This document shows positions 1-11,066 of a stretch of 64,000 nucleotides of DNA, in pieces (position 1 is the first letter of the stretch; each line of letters opens with the position of its first letter). Source of the DNA: Dimorphilus gyrociliatus. Taxonomy: Eukaryota; Annelida; Polychaeta; Dinophilidae. The stretch is taken from the NCBI GenBank assembly GCA_904063045.1, contig CAJFCJ010000001.1, positions 813,501 to 877,500 on the forward strand, given 5' to 3'. The notes below the pieces were generated by a model. That model was given only the letters and a program-made list of their open reading frames with translations. It was not told the DNA's origin and did no database searches. A program made the translations under genes and the position numbers.

Positions 1-219
1 TCTATTTCTTAGATTCTTATAAAACGCTATCCCACCTCCAGGTGTCAAATTCACCTCGTCACAAACTTGTTGAAATGTTTTAATAATTTGTTGGAAAGTA
101 TTTGCTGCGCAGAATTGATCGAAGAGAACTTGAACATTAGAAGTCGGTTGAGCAGAGTTATATTGAAAAATTCGGGTTCCCACAGTATAGGGTATAAAGT
201 TATGGCGAGCAGAGGTCAT
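1..219 (-). CDS. MICAL: MICAL-type flavoprotein monooxygenase, N-terminal exon (partial)
   Basis: Reading the minus strand from an ATG at 219-217 gives about 73 residues open to the window edge. The stretch with LFDQFCAANTFQQI, then FQQVCDEVNLTPGGG and FYKNLRN matches in order and spacing the N-terminal segment that precedes the FAD-binding domain of MICAL proteins (compare human MICAL1, where LxPGGG is followed by YHKIKxxLNYW). MICALs are F-actin methionine oxidases that depolymerise filaments and usually also carry CH and LIM domains; those would lie beyond the left edge. The start was chosen because it is the first ATG ahead of the family match. It is transcribed divergently from the TMEM35 gene. 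The assignment rests on a short segment. Confidence 0.7.
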   Translation of the reverse strand, partial: MTSARHNFIPYTVGTRIFQYNSAQPTSNVQVLFDQFCAANTFQQIIKTFQQVCDEVNLTPGGGIAFYKNLRNR

Positions 220-1745
220 TTCCGGTTGTTTTTGGCTGTTTTAAAGAGAAAAAAGAATGGTTTTCAAAAATGACAATTCGAATTATTGTGATTGTTGTTT
301 TTTAACATATATACAAACAACCCATAAACAGCAAAATAAATACAATGACTGAAAGTGACAAAGAGGAAATCTTTGTGCATATAGAGGTGCAATCATAATA
401 AAAAAAGAAATAAATCAAAAGTAGTGTTCATCTCTCTCCCGAAACAATAGTTTATTTTTTTTTGGAAAAAATAAGACTTGATTATGCATACTCGTTCTCT
501 TGCCATAGTTTCATTACTTCTGCAACTGTCATTTCTTCCATCGTGCTCGCTTAGTGAGAAAAATGACCGATGAATATTTTTATAATAACACGATTACAAA
601 ATGCATTTGCTATATAAAGTAATTCATAATGTTTTTAAGCATGTCCAAATATGGGAAGCGTTTGCGTATTGATTCAATTTCATAACCACCAGCTGATAAA
701 GCCAAATAATATAGAAACGGTAAACTAGTTGTGTTAAAACATTTTCACAACTAATAAATAATTTAATACATGTATTAAAAGCAAAAACTATTTCAGTTTT
801 AAAGAGCGAAACTTTAGTGATTCATGATAACTATTGTGGTTAGTTTGACAATTGTTTATTATTTTACTATGTACTATCGATGTATTATCTATCGCCTGTA
901 TTATTCATTTGAAAAAATCATAAAAAAAAACAAGTTTATAACTTTTTACCTTTAGTAGAAAGAGAACATATAATTAGTAAAATCCTTTCTAAAACTAGGT
1001 ATCATCGTAAGGATTATGATGTTCTTGAACAAACGTGTCAGTAGAATTTAATCGATGATCGAAAATCCTCTTCTAGATTGTCCGCCATTTTTGGCACTAC
1101 GACATCTGTCGTCTTCCAGGTGAAATTTACAAATAAGGAATAGTCAACTGATTATTCATAGGAAATAGACAGTAATTTTCTTAGAATAAATAGGGAATTT
1201 TATTAAAAATAATACATGAAAATTATATTTAAAAATAGAATTATTCAAAAGACTTTTAAATTTTTCGAAGTTTCGTTAGATTCAACCAGATGTCGTTGTG
1301 ATGGGAACCGGTAACGATATTTGTTTAGGGGTTCTACTAAATTTTACTTGACACACTATGTACCAAGAGAAAAAACTAAAGAATACAAAAAAAGTCAAAT
1401 TTCAAAACGCCAAACAAATATATCAGTAATTGAGGTATTTTTTGAAAGAATAGCGCATTACGTAACCTGACTTCTTTAACTCAAATAAAGACAGTATTGT
1501 TTCGTGTTAATTAGCTAATTAATCGATTCTTTACTATTTGTCATACTTTGAGTCTTGACAAGTTCGATTTGAATAATCTCATTACAGTATTATATCATTT
1601 TACTTTGTTCCATTCAAAAGTAATAAAAAAATTACCCTTCATACTTTATCCTAACCCTTACTACTGTAACCGGTGAAAAGTTTATGAACAAAACCCCGCA
1701 AAAACCGGTATTCATTTGTTCATAATTAATCTTTGATAAAAAGCA
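220..1745. other. Divergent intergenic region MICAL / TMEM35
   Basis: AT-rich spacer between two divergently transcribed genes. No convincing coding exon on either strand. It contains poly-A/T runs and an ACCAGATGTCGTTGT-like element near 1286-1300 that resembles an element upstream of the GNAT gene (near 8240). It presumably holds the promoters of both genes; no core element can be named securely. Confidence 0.5.
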
Positions 1746-2283
1746 ATGGCAAACCTTGCACTAACTGTTCTTTCGATGACAATTGGATTTTTTTTCCTTA
1801 TTGTTGGTATAATCAAATTGAGTCCTATACTCAATGACGATATTTACAAGGACCAGGTAATTAATTACTAACAGTTTCATAGCCGACTTTCAACTGATTC
1901 TATTTAATCGTTTTTCTCAGAGAAAAGCTTTTATTAAATTTGTAAAAGTATTTCCTTTTTACCGCCAAACGGGATGGAAGCCGGATCCTCATGTCTATCG
2001 CCGTGTTATTGGAATCCTAGAAGTTATTTGCGGTCTCATTCTGGCTGTAATACCGGGAACTTTAAAACAAGTTGCAAACGCAATATTACTTATTATAATG
2101 ATTGGAGCTCTTTATACATCATGGGCACTGAAATTTTCATTAGACAAAATGACCCCGACGTTAATATTTGGTCTATTGCTACTCTGTAGACTTATTGTGT
2201 TTGCTCAAGTTCGCGCCAGAGAAAAGAGGCTACAAGTGGAAGCAGAGAAACAGAAAGAAGCATGGGAAAAGAAAACTGATTAA
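1746..2283 (+). CDS. TMEM35: TMEM35/NACHO-like receptor chaperone
   Basis: Two exons, 1746-1856 and 1921-2283, joined in phase 0 across a 64-base GT-AG intron, give 157 residues. The protein starts with a hydrophobic helix, followed by the family hallmark GIIKLSP (GTIKLTP in human TMEM35A). The second exon carries GILEVICG, then PGTLKQVANA (human PGRPKDVAN), and further membrane helices ending in FGLLLLCRL (human FGILLTCRL). Four membrane segments and length agree with the family (about 160-170 residues). In vertebrates TMEM35A (NACHO) is an ER chaperone for assembly of nicotinic acetylcholine receptors; TMEM35B is the less known paralogue, and I cannot say which this represents. The lysine/glutamate-rich C-terminus is probably cytosolic. 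Confidence 0.85.
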
Positions 2284-2892
2284 TTAACAATCTCACCTAT
2301 TCATTCTCATATTTAGGATCATCATTCGAAAAAATGTAGATTATATTTTGTACTTAGACACTCGCAAAGTTATTTTTTAAGTTTAATTGAATTTGTTATG
2401 GTAGTCATTTAAAATGCCAGCGTGCTAATACAATGTGAAATATATAATTCTTCAAATATTTCGATAAATGTCGTGGTTCGGATAATAAAGAAGTGTGGTA
2501 CAGTGTAACCGCAAAACTTCAAGGCCTACTAGTATTTATAGGCTGACCGATGCTGACCTCTCACCAATCGCTAAATAATTGCAGCTGAACCGACGAAACC
2601 GGTCATTAAGTATGGAAACTTATCCGTTTCGAATACCTGCCCTTTAGCGATCGATTTTTCGAGAGGAACTGGGAACCATTCAAATACGAAGGGCCAATCA
2701 GCTTTCGTTACCTCTCATTGTATGTGAATTGTTGTAGGATAAGCTTCCACTCGTTAATCACTTCGTTTTTAGAGGAAAAACCGAACGATCGACGAATTTA
2801 ATTAATAAATTGAATTGGATTCGTTGTCTAACATTCTTACTGGTTTAGAAAAAATGCTTTATTTTAGATAGTGGATCTCCCATGAAAGCATA
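2284..2892. other. Intergenic region with glypican leader
   Basis: No coding exon seen. The right end, including CATGAAAGCATAATG at 2881-2895, is the presumed 5' leader of the glypican gene. Confidence 0.5.
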
Positions 2893-2893
2893 A
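2882..2893 (+). promoter_or_regulatory. Minimal upstream ORF overlapping the glypican start
   Basis: ATG-AAA-GCA-TAA at 2882-2893 is a three-codon ORF whose stop shares its last A with the main ATG at 2893 (TAATG). If the transcript includes this leader, scanning ribosomes would meet the uORF first and could only make glypican by leaky scanning or immediate reinitiation. The arrangement is seen directly; any translational effect is inference. Confidence 0.45.
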
Positions 2894-5800
2894 TGAGAGG
2901 ATTGTTAATCGTCGTCTGTCTCTTCCAGCCTCTTCTCGCTTATGCACCTTTCTTTTGCAGAAACATGAGGCAAATGTATACTCAAAAAGGGTTTCCAATG
3001 CATCATATAGAAAATCGACCGAAAACACGTGAGTAATTGTTAAATATTTTTGTCAAAATTAAAGTAGTCATTAAATCCTTCGTTTACACGACTGTCAAAT
3101 TAAGTCTAATTACATCCGTTGACCTAGTTTTAAGTTTGATTGATTTATTATCTATATATAAAAGTCTATTCACCTCTTATCACTGACTGTTGACAAGCAT
3201 TCAACAGATTTGAACAGATTATCTGGTCAGATTGATAGCTTTATAGCGTTGTAGAAAAAAAATTCAACTTTACACTTTTTCCCATTCAATCTTTTAGAAG
3301 GAGCTAGGCACAAAAGCAACTTCAATCATTCCTTTATTTAACAAAAGCCCCGGTGCTTCACTTAGACATTCTTCAGATCGTTTATTGGTCTAGCATAGTT
3401 TAATTAGAAGCTTTTTTCTTTCCAAACAGTGTCGAATAGTATTTGCCGTTTGCGAGACACATGTTGCAGTAATGAAGTTGAGAAGAATCTACAAAAGTTG
3501 AGTGTAAATGATACGGGAAGGATGTTTAATAATTATATGTCTACATACAAGAACGAATTTGTCTCGAAGCATGCGCAGATTGACAGTAAGTATGAATCTT
3601 GAACACAATTAATCAAATCGCGGCATAAACACTGTATTCTACTGCTTTTTGTAAGATATATTGATTTATACTTTTTCGAGTTATTTAACCAAATTCATAC
3701 TATATTGCCCAACCAACTTTTTGCCATAAGCTATTAATGAATAAGTATGTAATTGCGAAGAAATCACGTGATATTTGATATCAGGTAGTGCTTGAATTTC
3801 TATACCCACAATAGAGTCATTTACGACACTGATTGCACGTCATTCATTTTCTTGTCACATAGAGAAAAAAATAAAAACTAGACTAAAGACGTTTTAAAAC
3901 TGTTGGTAATAAAATCTAGGCATGATTAATACCAGCTTCCTACCAAACTCAACGTTGCAGTGTTTATCCGCAAAGAAATCTTTTCGCCTGTCCGACTTTC
4001 TAGTGTACATTATTCGTCGTTTTTTTTAGGTTTGTTCAATAAACTACACAAGAATACGATGGATGTGACCCATAAGTATCTCGACATAGTTTATGGTCTC
4101 CTCTATGTAAAACATAAAGATATCTTTTTTGATTTTTTGTCGGATCTATTATACTATTATAAAAACGAAGGAAAAGAATCTTTAAAAGACAGAATTGAAA
4201 GATTCTTTGACACCCTTTACGTCGCTCTCTTCCATATAAAATTTAATGGTGGCACCTTTAAACCGAATGGTTTTCCCGAGAAGTTCAATAATTGCGTTAA
4301 AAGAACTAGAAAAACAATAAAACCTTTTAAGAAAGAGCAAGAAGAAGCTGTTATTAGATTGTTGGAAAAATTCATGTATCCTTCCAAAACTTTTGTTCAG
4401 GCCCTGAGAGTTGGCCGAGATTTTATTCTGGACGTAATAAAGGTAATTATATCTTACTAAATATAGAATTTTTCGGCATTGTTTGCTTAAACGCGTTAAA
4501 GAAAAATAAGTTCGATATGTCAACCTGTTTTATACTTATAGGTAACGATCTTAATGGCATATTTGTAAAACTTTTTTTCACTAAAAAACAAGTCAATCAG
4601 AGAGGGAAACATTGATTTATAGCCTTTAAGAGTACTGTATAGTCAATACTGTACGTATGCAGCTACATAGCATTTAGAGCTATATAATGGAAAAAAAAGC
4701 TCTAGGAGGAAAGAAATTAGTTTTTTAACCTCTTTAGTTAAAACTTGTTTATGTCCAACTGTTCTTATTAAACTTTTTTGTTCAATAATTGACTTTAATG
4801 ATTTATTGAATGTTGAACACCGAAAGAATTCTTTTTTTTTTGTAATTTATTATTAGTTTTGGTAAATATAGTAATCATTTCAATAGAAATCAGATAAATA
4901 ATGATTCATTGTAGGGATAATGTAAATATCTACAAATATTAAGTACTAATATAGTAAAAATGCCTATTGAACAGAACGCTAAATTGTACTTTAATAAATC
5001 ATTTTAATAAATAATGTCAGAACCCATTTTGTTGTTTATGACGATTTGCTCTTATCGTGTTGGTTAATTAGGAAAATGCGCGTCATTCCCTTTCACTATT
5101 GTCAGAAATATCTTGCGTATTTATCTATGGAATGCACGCGCTTATCTGATTACATATAGCATGTAGTGGACGTTTACAAAATAATTGCCCTCTCTTCGCT
5201 ATGAATTATTCATGTATTCTATATGTTTTACTTCTTCATAGGAACCATTTGGAAAAGACTGCAGCAATTCATTAACTCGACTAGAATACTGCAAATATTG
5301 TCGGGATGAATCGAATGCGAAACCCTGTTATACTTATTGTTCAGCTGTAATGAACGGATGTTTCACATTACATCATAAATTACAATTACATTGGAATGAA
5401 TACGCAAGTAAGCAGGCTTTTTCCTTCATAAAACGCGACCTTATATTTGTCTACAGCTAAGGTGCTTGATAAGTCATCCCCTTATCTCTCTTATACGCTG
5501 ACTTGATTGTATATGATTATCTTCCGGTGTATTTTATATAGGATAAATATATTATATATAGCACGCGCCAAAGCATTGGTAGAAATTTTATATATAAATA
5601 TACTGTACTATGAATTTATGGGGATTTTTCTTTTTTTCTTTCACTCTCTCTTTCGCTCTCTCTTTTTCTTTCCCCCTTATTCCTTCCTATACCTTATACA
5701 AAGTACTTTTTGTCTGCTTTGTTTACGTTGGCTAAAAGAGATGCGGCTAAAACGAACGTAAACGGCCGATCAACATTGGAAAATACCACGACATTTATCT

Positions 5801-7498
5801 AGTATTTATCTAATATGAAAATTAAATTGCATTTAATTTTCGCATTTCTAAGATTTTTTAGTTGTATTTTTGTTGTTTGGGAGAAAAGATAATTAAAAAT
5901 TAATCTCATTAAACGTTGAATAGTAAAAACGTCTTAATTTCAGTTTATTTAACATTTTTCCACTCTATTAGGAGGATTAAAAGTATTTATTGGTAGAATT
6001 CCTAATCAATTTATAAGTAGCTTTTTCGCCTCAATCCGCAAGAATTGTAGTCAATAAGAACAATTCTGAATGTTATGCCACGTGCGGCGCCTGGAAGTCG
6101 AATGAATTTTGCAGATTTTATTCTATTCTACCATTTCTACACCCTCACCCCCCGTCTGGTTCGCGTTTTCTTGCGCGAATCGATAGTAGAAAGAGGGAGA
6201 GTGAGAGAACTAAAAAAAAAAAAATTTCCCTCTCCGCCCACACCCATTAATCCTTTTTCTATCGCTCATTTGCAGAGCAACTAAAGAAATTAAAGAAGCG
6301 TTTCATCGGAGACAAGTCTGCTCAAAAGTCGATGGACACCCTCCATATGAAGTTCTCTGACATGATAATGAACTTTCAAGAGTCTGGCAATATAAAAGAA
6401 ACGGTAAGCGTTGCGTAAAATTATATAATTCTACTCTGTCACAACTCTCTATTAGACGAGAGTTTTAGTGTGGAAGCACCATCGCCTTCCAATTTTGCCT
6501 CTTGCCTAATTAATCCCTTCTTATGCAACAATTTTCGCAGGTCGTCATGGAATGCGGACAGCTTCCCCCGCTACAAGAGAGAGCAAAACGGGCTGTAAGA
6601 AAACACTCAATTGAGTAAGTTCGATTTTTCCCTAACTACCATCCTTCTAGGCCCGATTTGTAAATAATTTTATTTAAACAGAGAGAGCGAAGACGATGAA
6701 ATCTACTTTACAGCCGAAAAGAAGTCTTTTTCAAAGCGGTTAGTGTAGTGTAACAAAGAAAAATATTTAAAAAAAATTAAGTGGAAAGAGAATAATACAT
6801 TCTTTATATTTTATAGTAGTAAGAAAACATCTATTGTGGATAATATCAATGAAATTATGGATGAAATCGATAAATTTCTACCAAGAACCAATGAAATGTT
6901 TGGTAAACCGTTGACAGAGACTATGTGCACCAGCTTGACAAAATTTGATCAAGTTGAGAATTGTTGGAATGGACATACAGTTGATCGTTACAAAGCCACT
7001 GCTGGTGATCTTAGGTCTGAGTCCAATCCGGAAGTGAATATTTATGAAACAAAGTTGGAAGTAGACGAAGATCGATTAACAAAAAGATTAAAAGAGATTA
7101 CGATTGCTATGGAAAAAGCGTATAATGGGGAAGAATACTTGTTTAAGAGTGTACGTCATCAGAATAAATTTCATTTTTCTCATGTTAACAACCAGCACGA
7201 ATTAGTTGGAAGCGGAAGTGGAAGCGGATATAATCAAGATTGGGAAAGGGATGACGATGGGACGGAAGACGATTACGAGGACAATTACAGCGGAGATGCT
7301 ACAATATATAAAAATAAGCATCACTTTAATAAACACAAGGTGTTGAACAGCTATAATGATTACCGAAAGAACTCTTACAATAATTTTGGTCACAAATCTT
7401 TTCAAAATGACGAAGGAAACAACGCTTGCAGCCTCTCCGCATCATTTTCCATCATTTTTATCACCTTTTTAACTGCATATCCATTTGTTGTGTCTTGA
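2893..7498 (+). CDS. Glypican, GPI-anchored heparan sulfate proteoglycan
   Basis: Eight exons in consistent phase: 2893-3028, 3430-3585, 4030-4442, 5242-5407, 6276-6403, 6541-6614, 6682-6738 and 6817-7498; about 603 residues. A signal peptide (MRGLLIVVCLFQPLLAYA) precedes the cysteine-rich glypican core: CRLRDTCCSNEVEKNL is the classical CTCC-like motif, exon 4 holds CKYCRDESNAKPCYTYC (family CxxCxxxxxxKPCxxYC), and exon 3 matches the long helical region. RAKR near residues 347-350 fits the furin-type cleavage site between the two glypican chains. A run of three Ser-Gly pairs in an acidic context (near residue 508, followed by YNQDWERDDD) provides heparan sulfate attachment sites. The C-terminus is hydrophobic after small residues, as for a GPI signal. 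Glypicans are cell-surface co-receptors for Wnt, Hedgehog, FGF and BMP ligands. The largest introns (intron 3, 4443-5241; intron 4, 5408-6275) hold no gene that I can see. The subfamily is not resolved. Confidence 0.9.
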
Positions 7499-8372
7499 TT
7501 TATTTATTCACATCACTTCAACTATAATTTTGTCTAGAAGCAGACTTTATTTTGTTTATTTTTGTTAAAATAATCTGTAGCAGGGTAAATTGGAAAAAAA
7601 AAATTTTACGTGTCTAGAAGTTTATACAGTTTGCAAAGGTTTGCGGGGAAGAGAAAGGGAAAAGAAGTTTTATCTCTCATTCCTAAACGAATTCCCGGAT
7701 TCTCAAGAAGAAAGGAAAAAACTCTTCCCACGGATTTATACTGCCGTTGTGTTTAAAAAAAAAGTAAATTATTGTTAGACTTTATATAAAAACAAAAGAA
7801 ATTACCAAAGTTCTACACACACATATATATACATATATATATATATATATAAACATATATTTGACTATAAATAAGTATATTTATTGTATACATTCGTACA
7901 TTACTGAACCATGTGTTTTTACATATTGTGTATCATGTAAACATATCTGTATCTATATTCTGTTTTATTTTAAAATTGCTTTTTCTTTTTGCAAAGTTCT
8001 TATTTATATACAGTATATATATATATATATATAATTTATATATATATAATATTGTACATATGATTGCTTTGGTATAATTTTATAAACGTCATTGGTCCAA
8101 AGTATAATCATCAATCATCCGTAATTGAATACACGGTGCGAAAATTTAACATGTTTGATATATTAGGGGCCAACGGCATTACTCGAGTTGGTTAAATCTT
8201 TATGATTTAGTTGAAGTTCTCTCGCCTCTTGGATTTTAACCAGATGGCGTTGTAGACAATTTCACAACAATAGTGAAATATACAGATTTTAAACGATAAG
8301 GGGACATACATAAAATATAGAATACGGCTACGAGGCTATAAGTTCTTCAAACTCGTGCTTGATTTATTCAGC
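7499..8372. other. Intergenic region with (TA)n and (CA/TA)n tracts
   Basis: Glypican 3' flank and GNAT 5' flank. Simple TA repeats lie near 7818-7860 and 8012-8050. An ACCAGATGGCGTTGTAG element at about 8239-8255 lies some 120 bases before the GNAT start codon. No coding exon is supported. Confidence 0.55.
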
Positions 8373-9381
8373 ATGGAAACTAATAACGAAGATTTCGAAC
8401 TCCGATTATTGAAGCGAGAAGATATTCGTTTGCTAAAACGTGAGACTGATAAAGAAGGATGGTGCGACAAATTGGATTTCATGTTTGAATGCTACGAGAA
8501 TAACCCTGATACTTATTATGGTTTATTTGCAAAAGATGGTCGACTAATATGTAAGCTATTTTAAATTCTAGGTTTTTTATCAAATTTTTGAAAAAACAGA
8601 GTTTTTTATTGCATTTTTTTCTTAATTTAAAACAGCCACGTGCCAGGGTATTCCTTTAACCGATAACATAGCGGCTATAGCCGAATTTTTGACTGTACGA
8701 GAGTTCAGGGGACGGCGATACGGCAAACTAGTATTCGAAGCAGTCGTAAAAGCCTTAGGGAATCGAATTATCTATTTAAATGCCTTGCATGCAGCCATAC
8801 CTATGTATGTCAATAGATGGCGCTTTTCCAAAACATGCTTAGAAGGATTTATGCAATGTGGAATATTGAGATTGGCCGACGTCTACAAGAAATTAGAGAA
8901 TGTTGACTTGGGTACAACGAAAATTGAATTCGTTGACAAAAAAGAAGATGTTATAGATGAAATAATTGATTACGACTCATCCATCTGCTCCTTCGAACGC
9001 AGGCGTTACGTTAGGAATTGGATAATGAAGGAGGATTATTTGGCAGTTTTAGCCAGAGATTCCGCAGGGAAGATTATAGGCTGGGCAGGTGTTAGAGCTA
9101 CTTTAGAAACAGGCTATAGATTATCACCTGTTTACGCTTCTTGTGACAAATTAGCCCGAATCCTCTTCTTAAATATATTAACAAAACTAAAAGATGGCAT
9201 CGACGTTGAGACTTACGGCATAGTAAGAGATGACGGCTTATTAGATGTCATAAGTGAATTATTTTCAAACGCTACAAACATAACAAGATTCACCGGTTTA
9301 CGTTCAGAAGGTGCCGAAGACTTGAAACACGATTATGACAAAGTATACGCCCTTTTCAATGTCGAGGAAACCATAATATGA
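8373..9381 (+). CDS. GNAT-family N-acetyltransferase, two-domain
   Basis: Two exons, 8373-8550 and 8636-9381 (phase-1 intron of 85 bases), encode 307 residues. The start is the first ATG in frame. The N-terminal half has the GNAT pattern: a beta strand with LFAKDGRLI, then AIAEFLTVREFRGRRYGK, where RGRRYGK corresponds to the acetyl-CoA pyrophosphate-binding loop (R/Q-x-x-G-x-G/A). The C-terminal half contains a second GNAT-like region with ARDSAGKIIGWAGVRAT, reminiscent of the tandem GNAT-YitH/HolE-type proteins common in nematodes and other invertebrates. The substrate cannot be predicted. It is flanked by intergenic sequence on both sides, so context gives no clue. Family assignment is fairly firm, function unknown. 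Confidence 0.65.
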
Positions 9382-10080
9382 CATTTAATTTCCGCCCTGT
9401 CATCGTTTCGATTCCGAATAAATTAAAAACTGATTATTAATGTAATTCAAACTTTTCCTTATCTAACAACAAACTAAGCGGTTTGACCTTTTCTCTTTAC
9501 AAGGCTCAATCTAACTGATTGAAATAGTCCAGAAAGGAAATAAATTCCGCATGAAATATGTAAAAACTGGTCCCACAGCTCTATCTTATCTGAAACTCTT
9601 AAGTAGGAAATTAAAAAGGATGGGTGATTAGGAAAGTGAACTTTACTAGAGTACCAAAAAATAAAAGAAAGAATATAAAGGGTTGGCTCATATCTAGTAC
9701 AATCCAAAGATAAATGAGTACCAAATCGCTCTCGCTAAAGGAATTATCTTATTTCCATGATTCTTCGTATAAAGCGAACAACAGGATAGAGAACAAAGGA
9801 TTCCAAGGCTAATATAGGGTGCATTACTAAGAATTTTATTAGACGCTTGAGAGGAATGACACGCTTGCCAAGTATAAAAAAAAACTCGTAGTTGAATTGT
9901 ATACGATAAAGACGTCCAATATAATCTAATATAATATGACGTCTATATACAAATATTCTTCGTAACGTCTTTTTTCATTATTGCTGTACACGAAAAGAGT
10001 AGAATATTATTCGCATTATTTAAATATATTTAAATAATATATTTAAAATTTTCCAAAGTTTATTTCAAAAGGTTTTAATT
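9382..10080. other. Intergenic region
   Basis: GNAT 3' flank (AATAAA at 9418-9423) and 5' flank of the next gene. A minus-strand ORF in 9474-9707 has no recognisable features. Nothing else is supported. Confidence 0.5.
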
Positions 10081-10940
10081 ATGAATATTTTAATACGTAG
10101 CGTCTATTTCCTGGGAATTGTGGACGTCACTTTTCTTCCTAAGAAAAGATTACTTGGCTTCTTTGATGAATTTTGGTTGGAATTAGTAAATTGTAAAGAA
10201 ACATTTGAAGTGAGGTTGTATAAAACCCAGATGTATGGTATTTATGGTCATATTGGTCATGCTCTGCTGATGGATGGTAAATTATTGTATTTAATTGACT
10301 ATGGAGGTCGGAGAAAGCATATAATATCCGTTTTTCTTAATAGTCCATCTGTAACGTATCCAACCAATCTTCATAGGATGAATAGCTTGTTTCTTGATGT
10401 AATTATCAGTTTTATGTTGTTGTTTTGTTATTTTTTTTATCGTTTACTTCTTCTTTGACCTACATTCGTATATTAATTCATATATATTCCACTTTAGTAA
10501 TAAATTATTTATATTTCATATAGACCTAATTGCTTCAGAAATTGGTAATTACAAAGAAGTGCTACATGAAATTACCTTGTAATACTAAGGAAAGCTTATA
10601 CGAAATAGCTCATTCTGTTGTTAGATTATTTACATTGTCTAACGAAATTTATGATTCTAAATATTCAACTTGTCTACAAGATGCAATACAGAAAGTTCAA
10701 AAATTGCATACAATGGATGATAATTCATTAGACGATTTAAAGGAAATAAGACAATTCTTATACGATGCTTACTTCTGGCAGAAACAATTTGCTGATAAAT
10801 TAACACATTTTATTAATATAACTCTTCTTTCGTTAGCAATAATTAAATTGATTGTTTTATATTCTCTTACAAAATCATTAATTAAAGATTGGAAACTTGT
10901 TAATAAGAAGAAGTCTGATTACGTCACAATTATTGTATGA
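10081..10940 (+). CDS. Tail-anchored protein, possible LRAT/PPPDE (papain-like) fold
   Basis: Two exons, 10081-10398 and 10539-10940, join in phase 0 to give about 239 residues. I do not recognise a named orthologue. Exon 1 carries IYGHIGHALLMDGKLLYLID followed by YGG; exon 2 carries a helix starting NTKESLYEIAH, then YDSKYSTCLQDAIQKV, and ends with a single membrane helix (FINITLLSLAIIKLIVLYSL) and a short basic tail. The order His-containing strand, then helix, then Tyr-x(5)-Cys-x-Gln/Glu-Asp helix resembles circularly permuted papain-like families (LRAT/HRASLS phospholipase-acyltransferases, PPPDE/DeSI isopeptidases), many of which also end in a membrane helix. This fold call is inference from pattern only; the exact dyad (His in GHIGHA, Cys in STCLQD) needs structural modelling. 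The start is the first ATG in a frame preceded by AT-rich non-coding sequence. Confidence 0.5.
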
Positions 10941-11066
10941 TAACTTATATATACTAACAGTGTACAATATCGTTTTTATGATAGGGGGAAATCAATTATG
11001 TTTAAGTAAATAATCTTATTGGGGTAACAACCAAAGGGAAATAAATGATAAGAATAAAAAACAGAG

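Noticed and set aside
5507-5761. 84-codon plus-strand ORF inside glypican intron 4
   Set aside because: I/Y/F-rich translation of low-complexity TA and T-rich intron sequence; no motif.
7590-7778. 62-codon plus-strand ORF downstream of glypican
   Set aside because: Starts with a non-ATG codon, basic low-complexity product, lies in the presumed 3' UTR.
9474-9707. 77-codon minus-strand ORF between GNAT and the tail-anchored protein gene
   Set aside because: No recognisable motif or splice partner.
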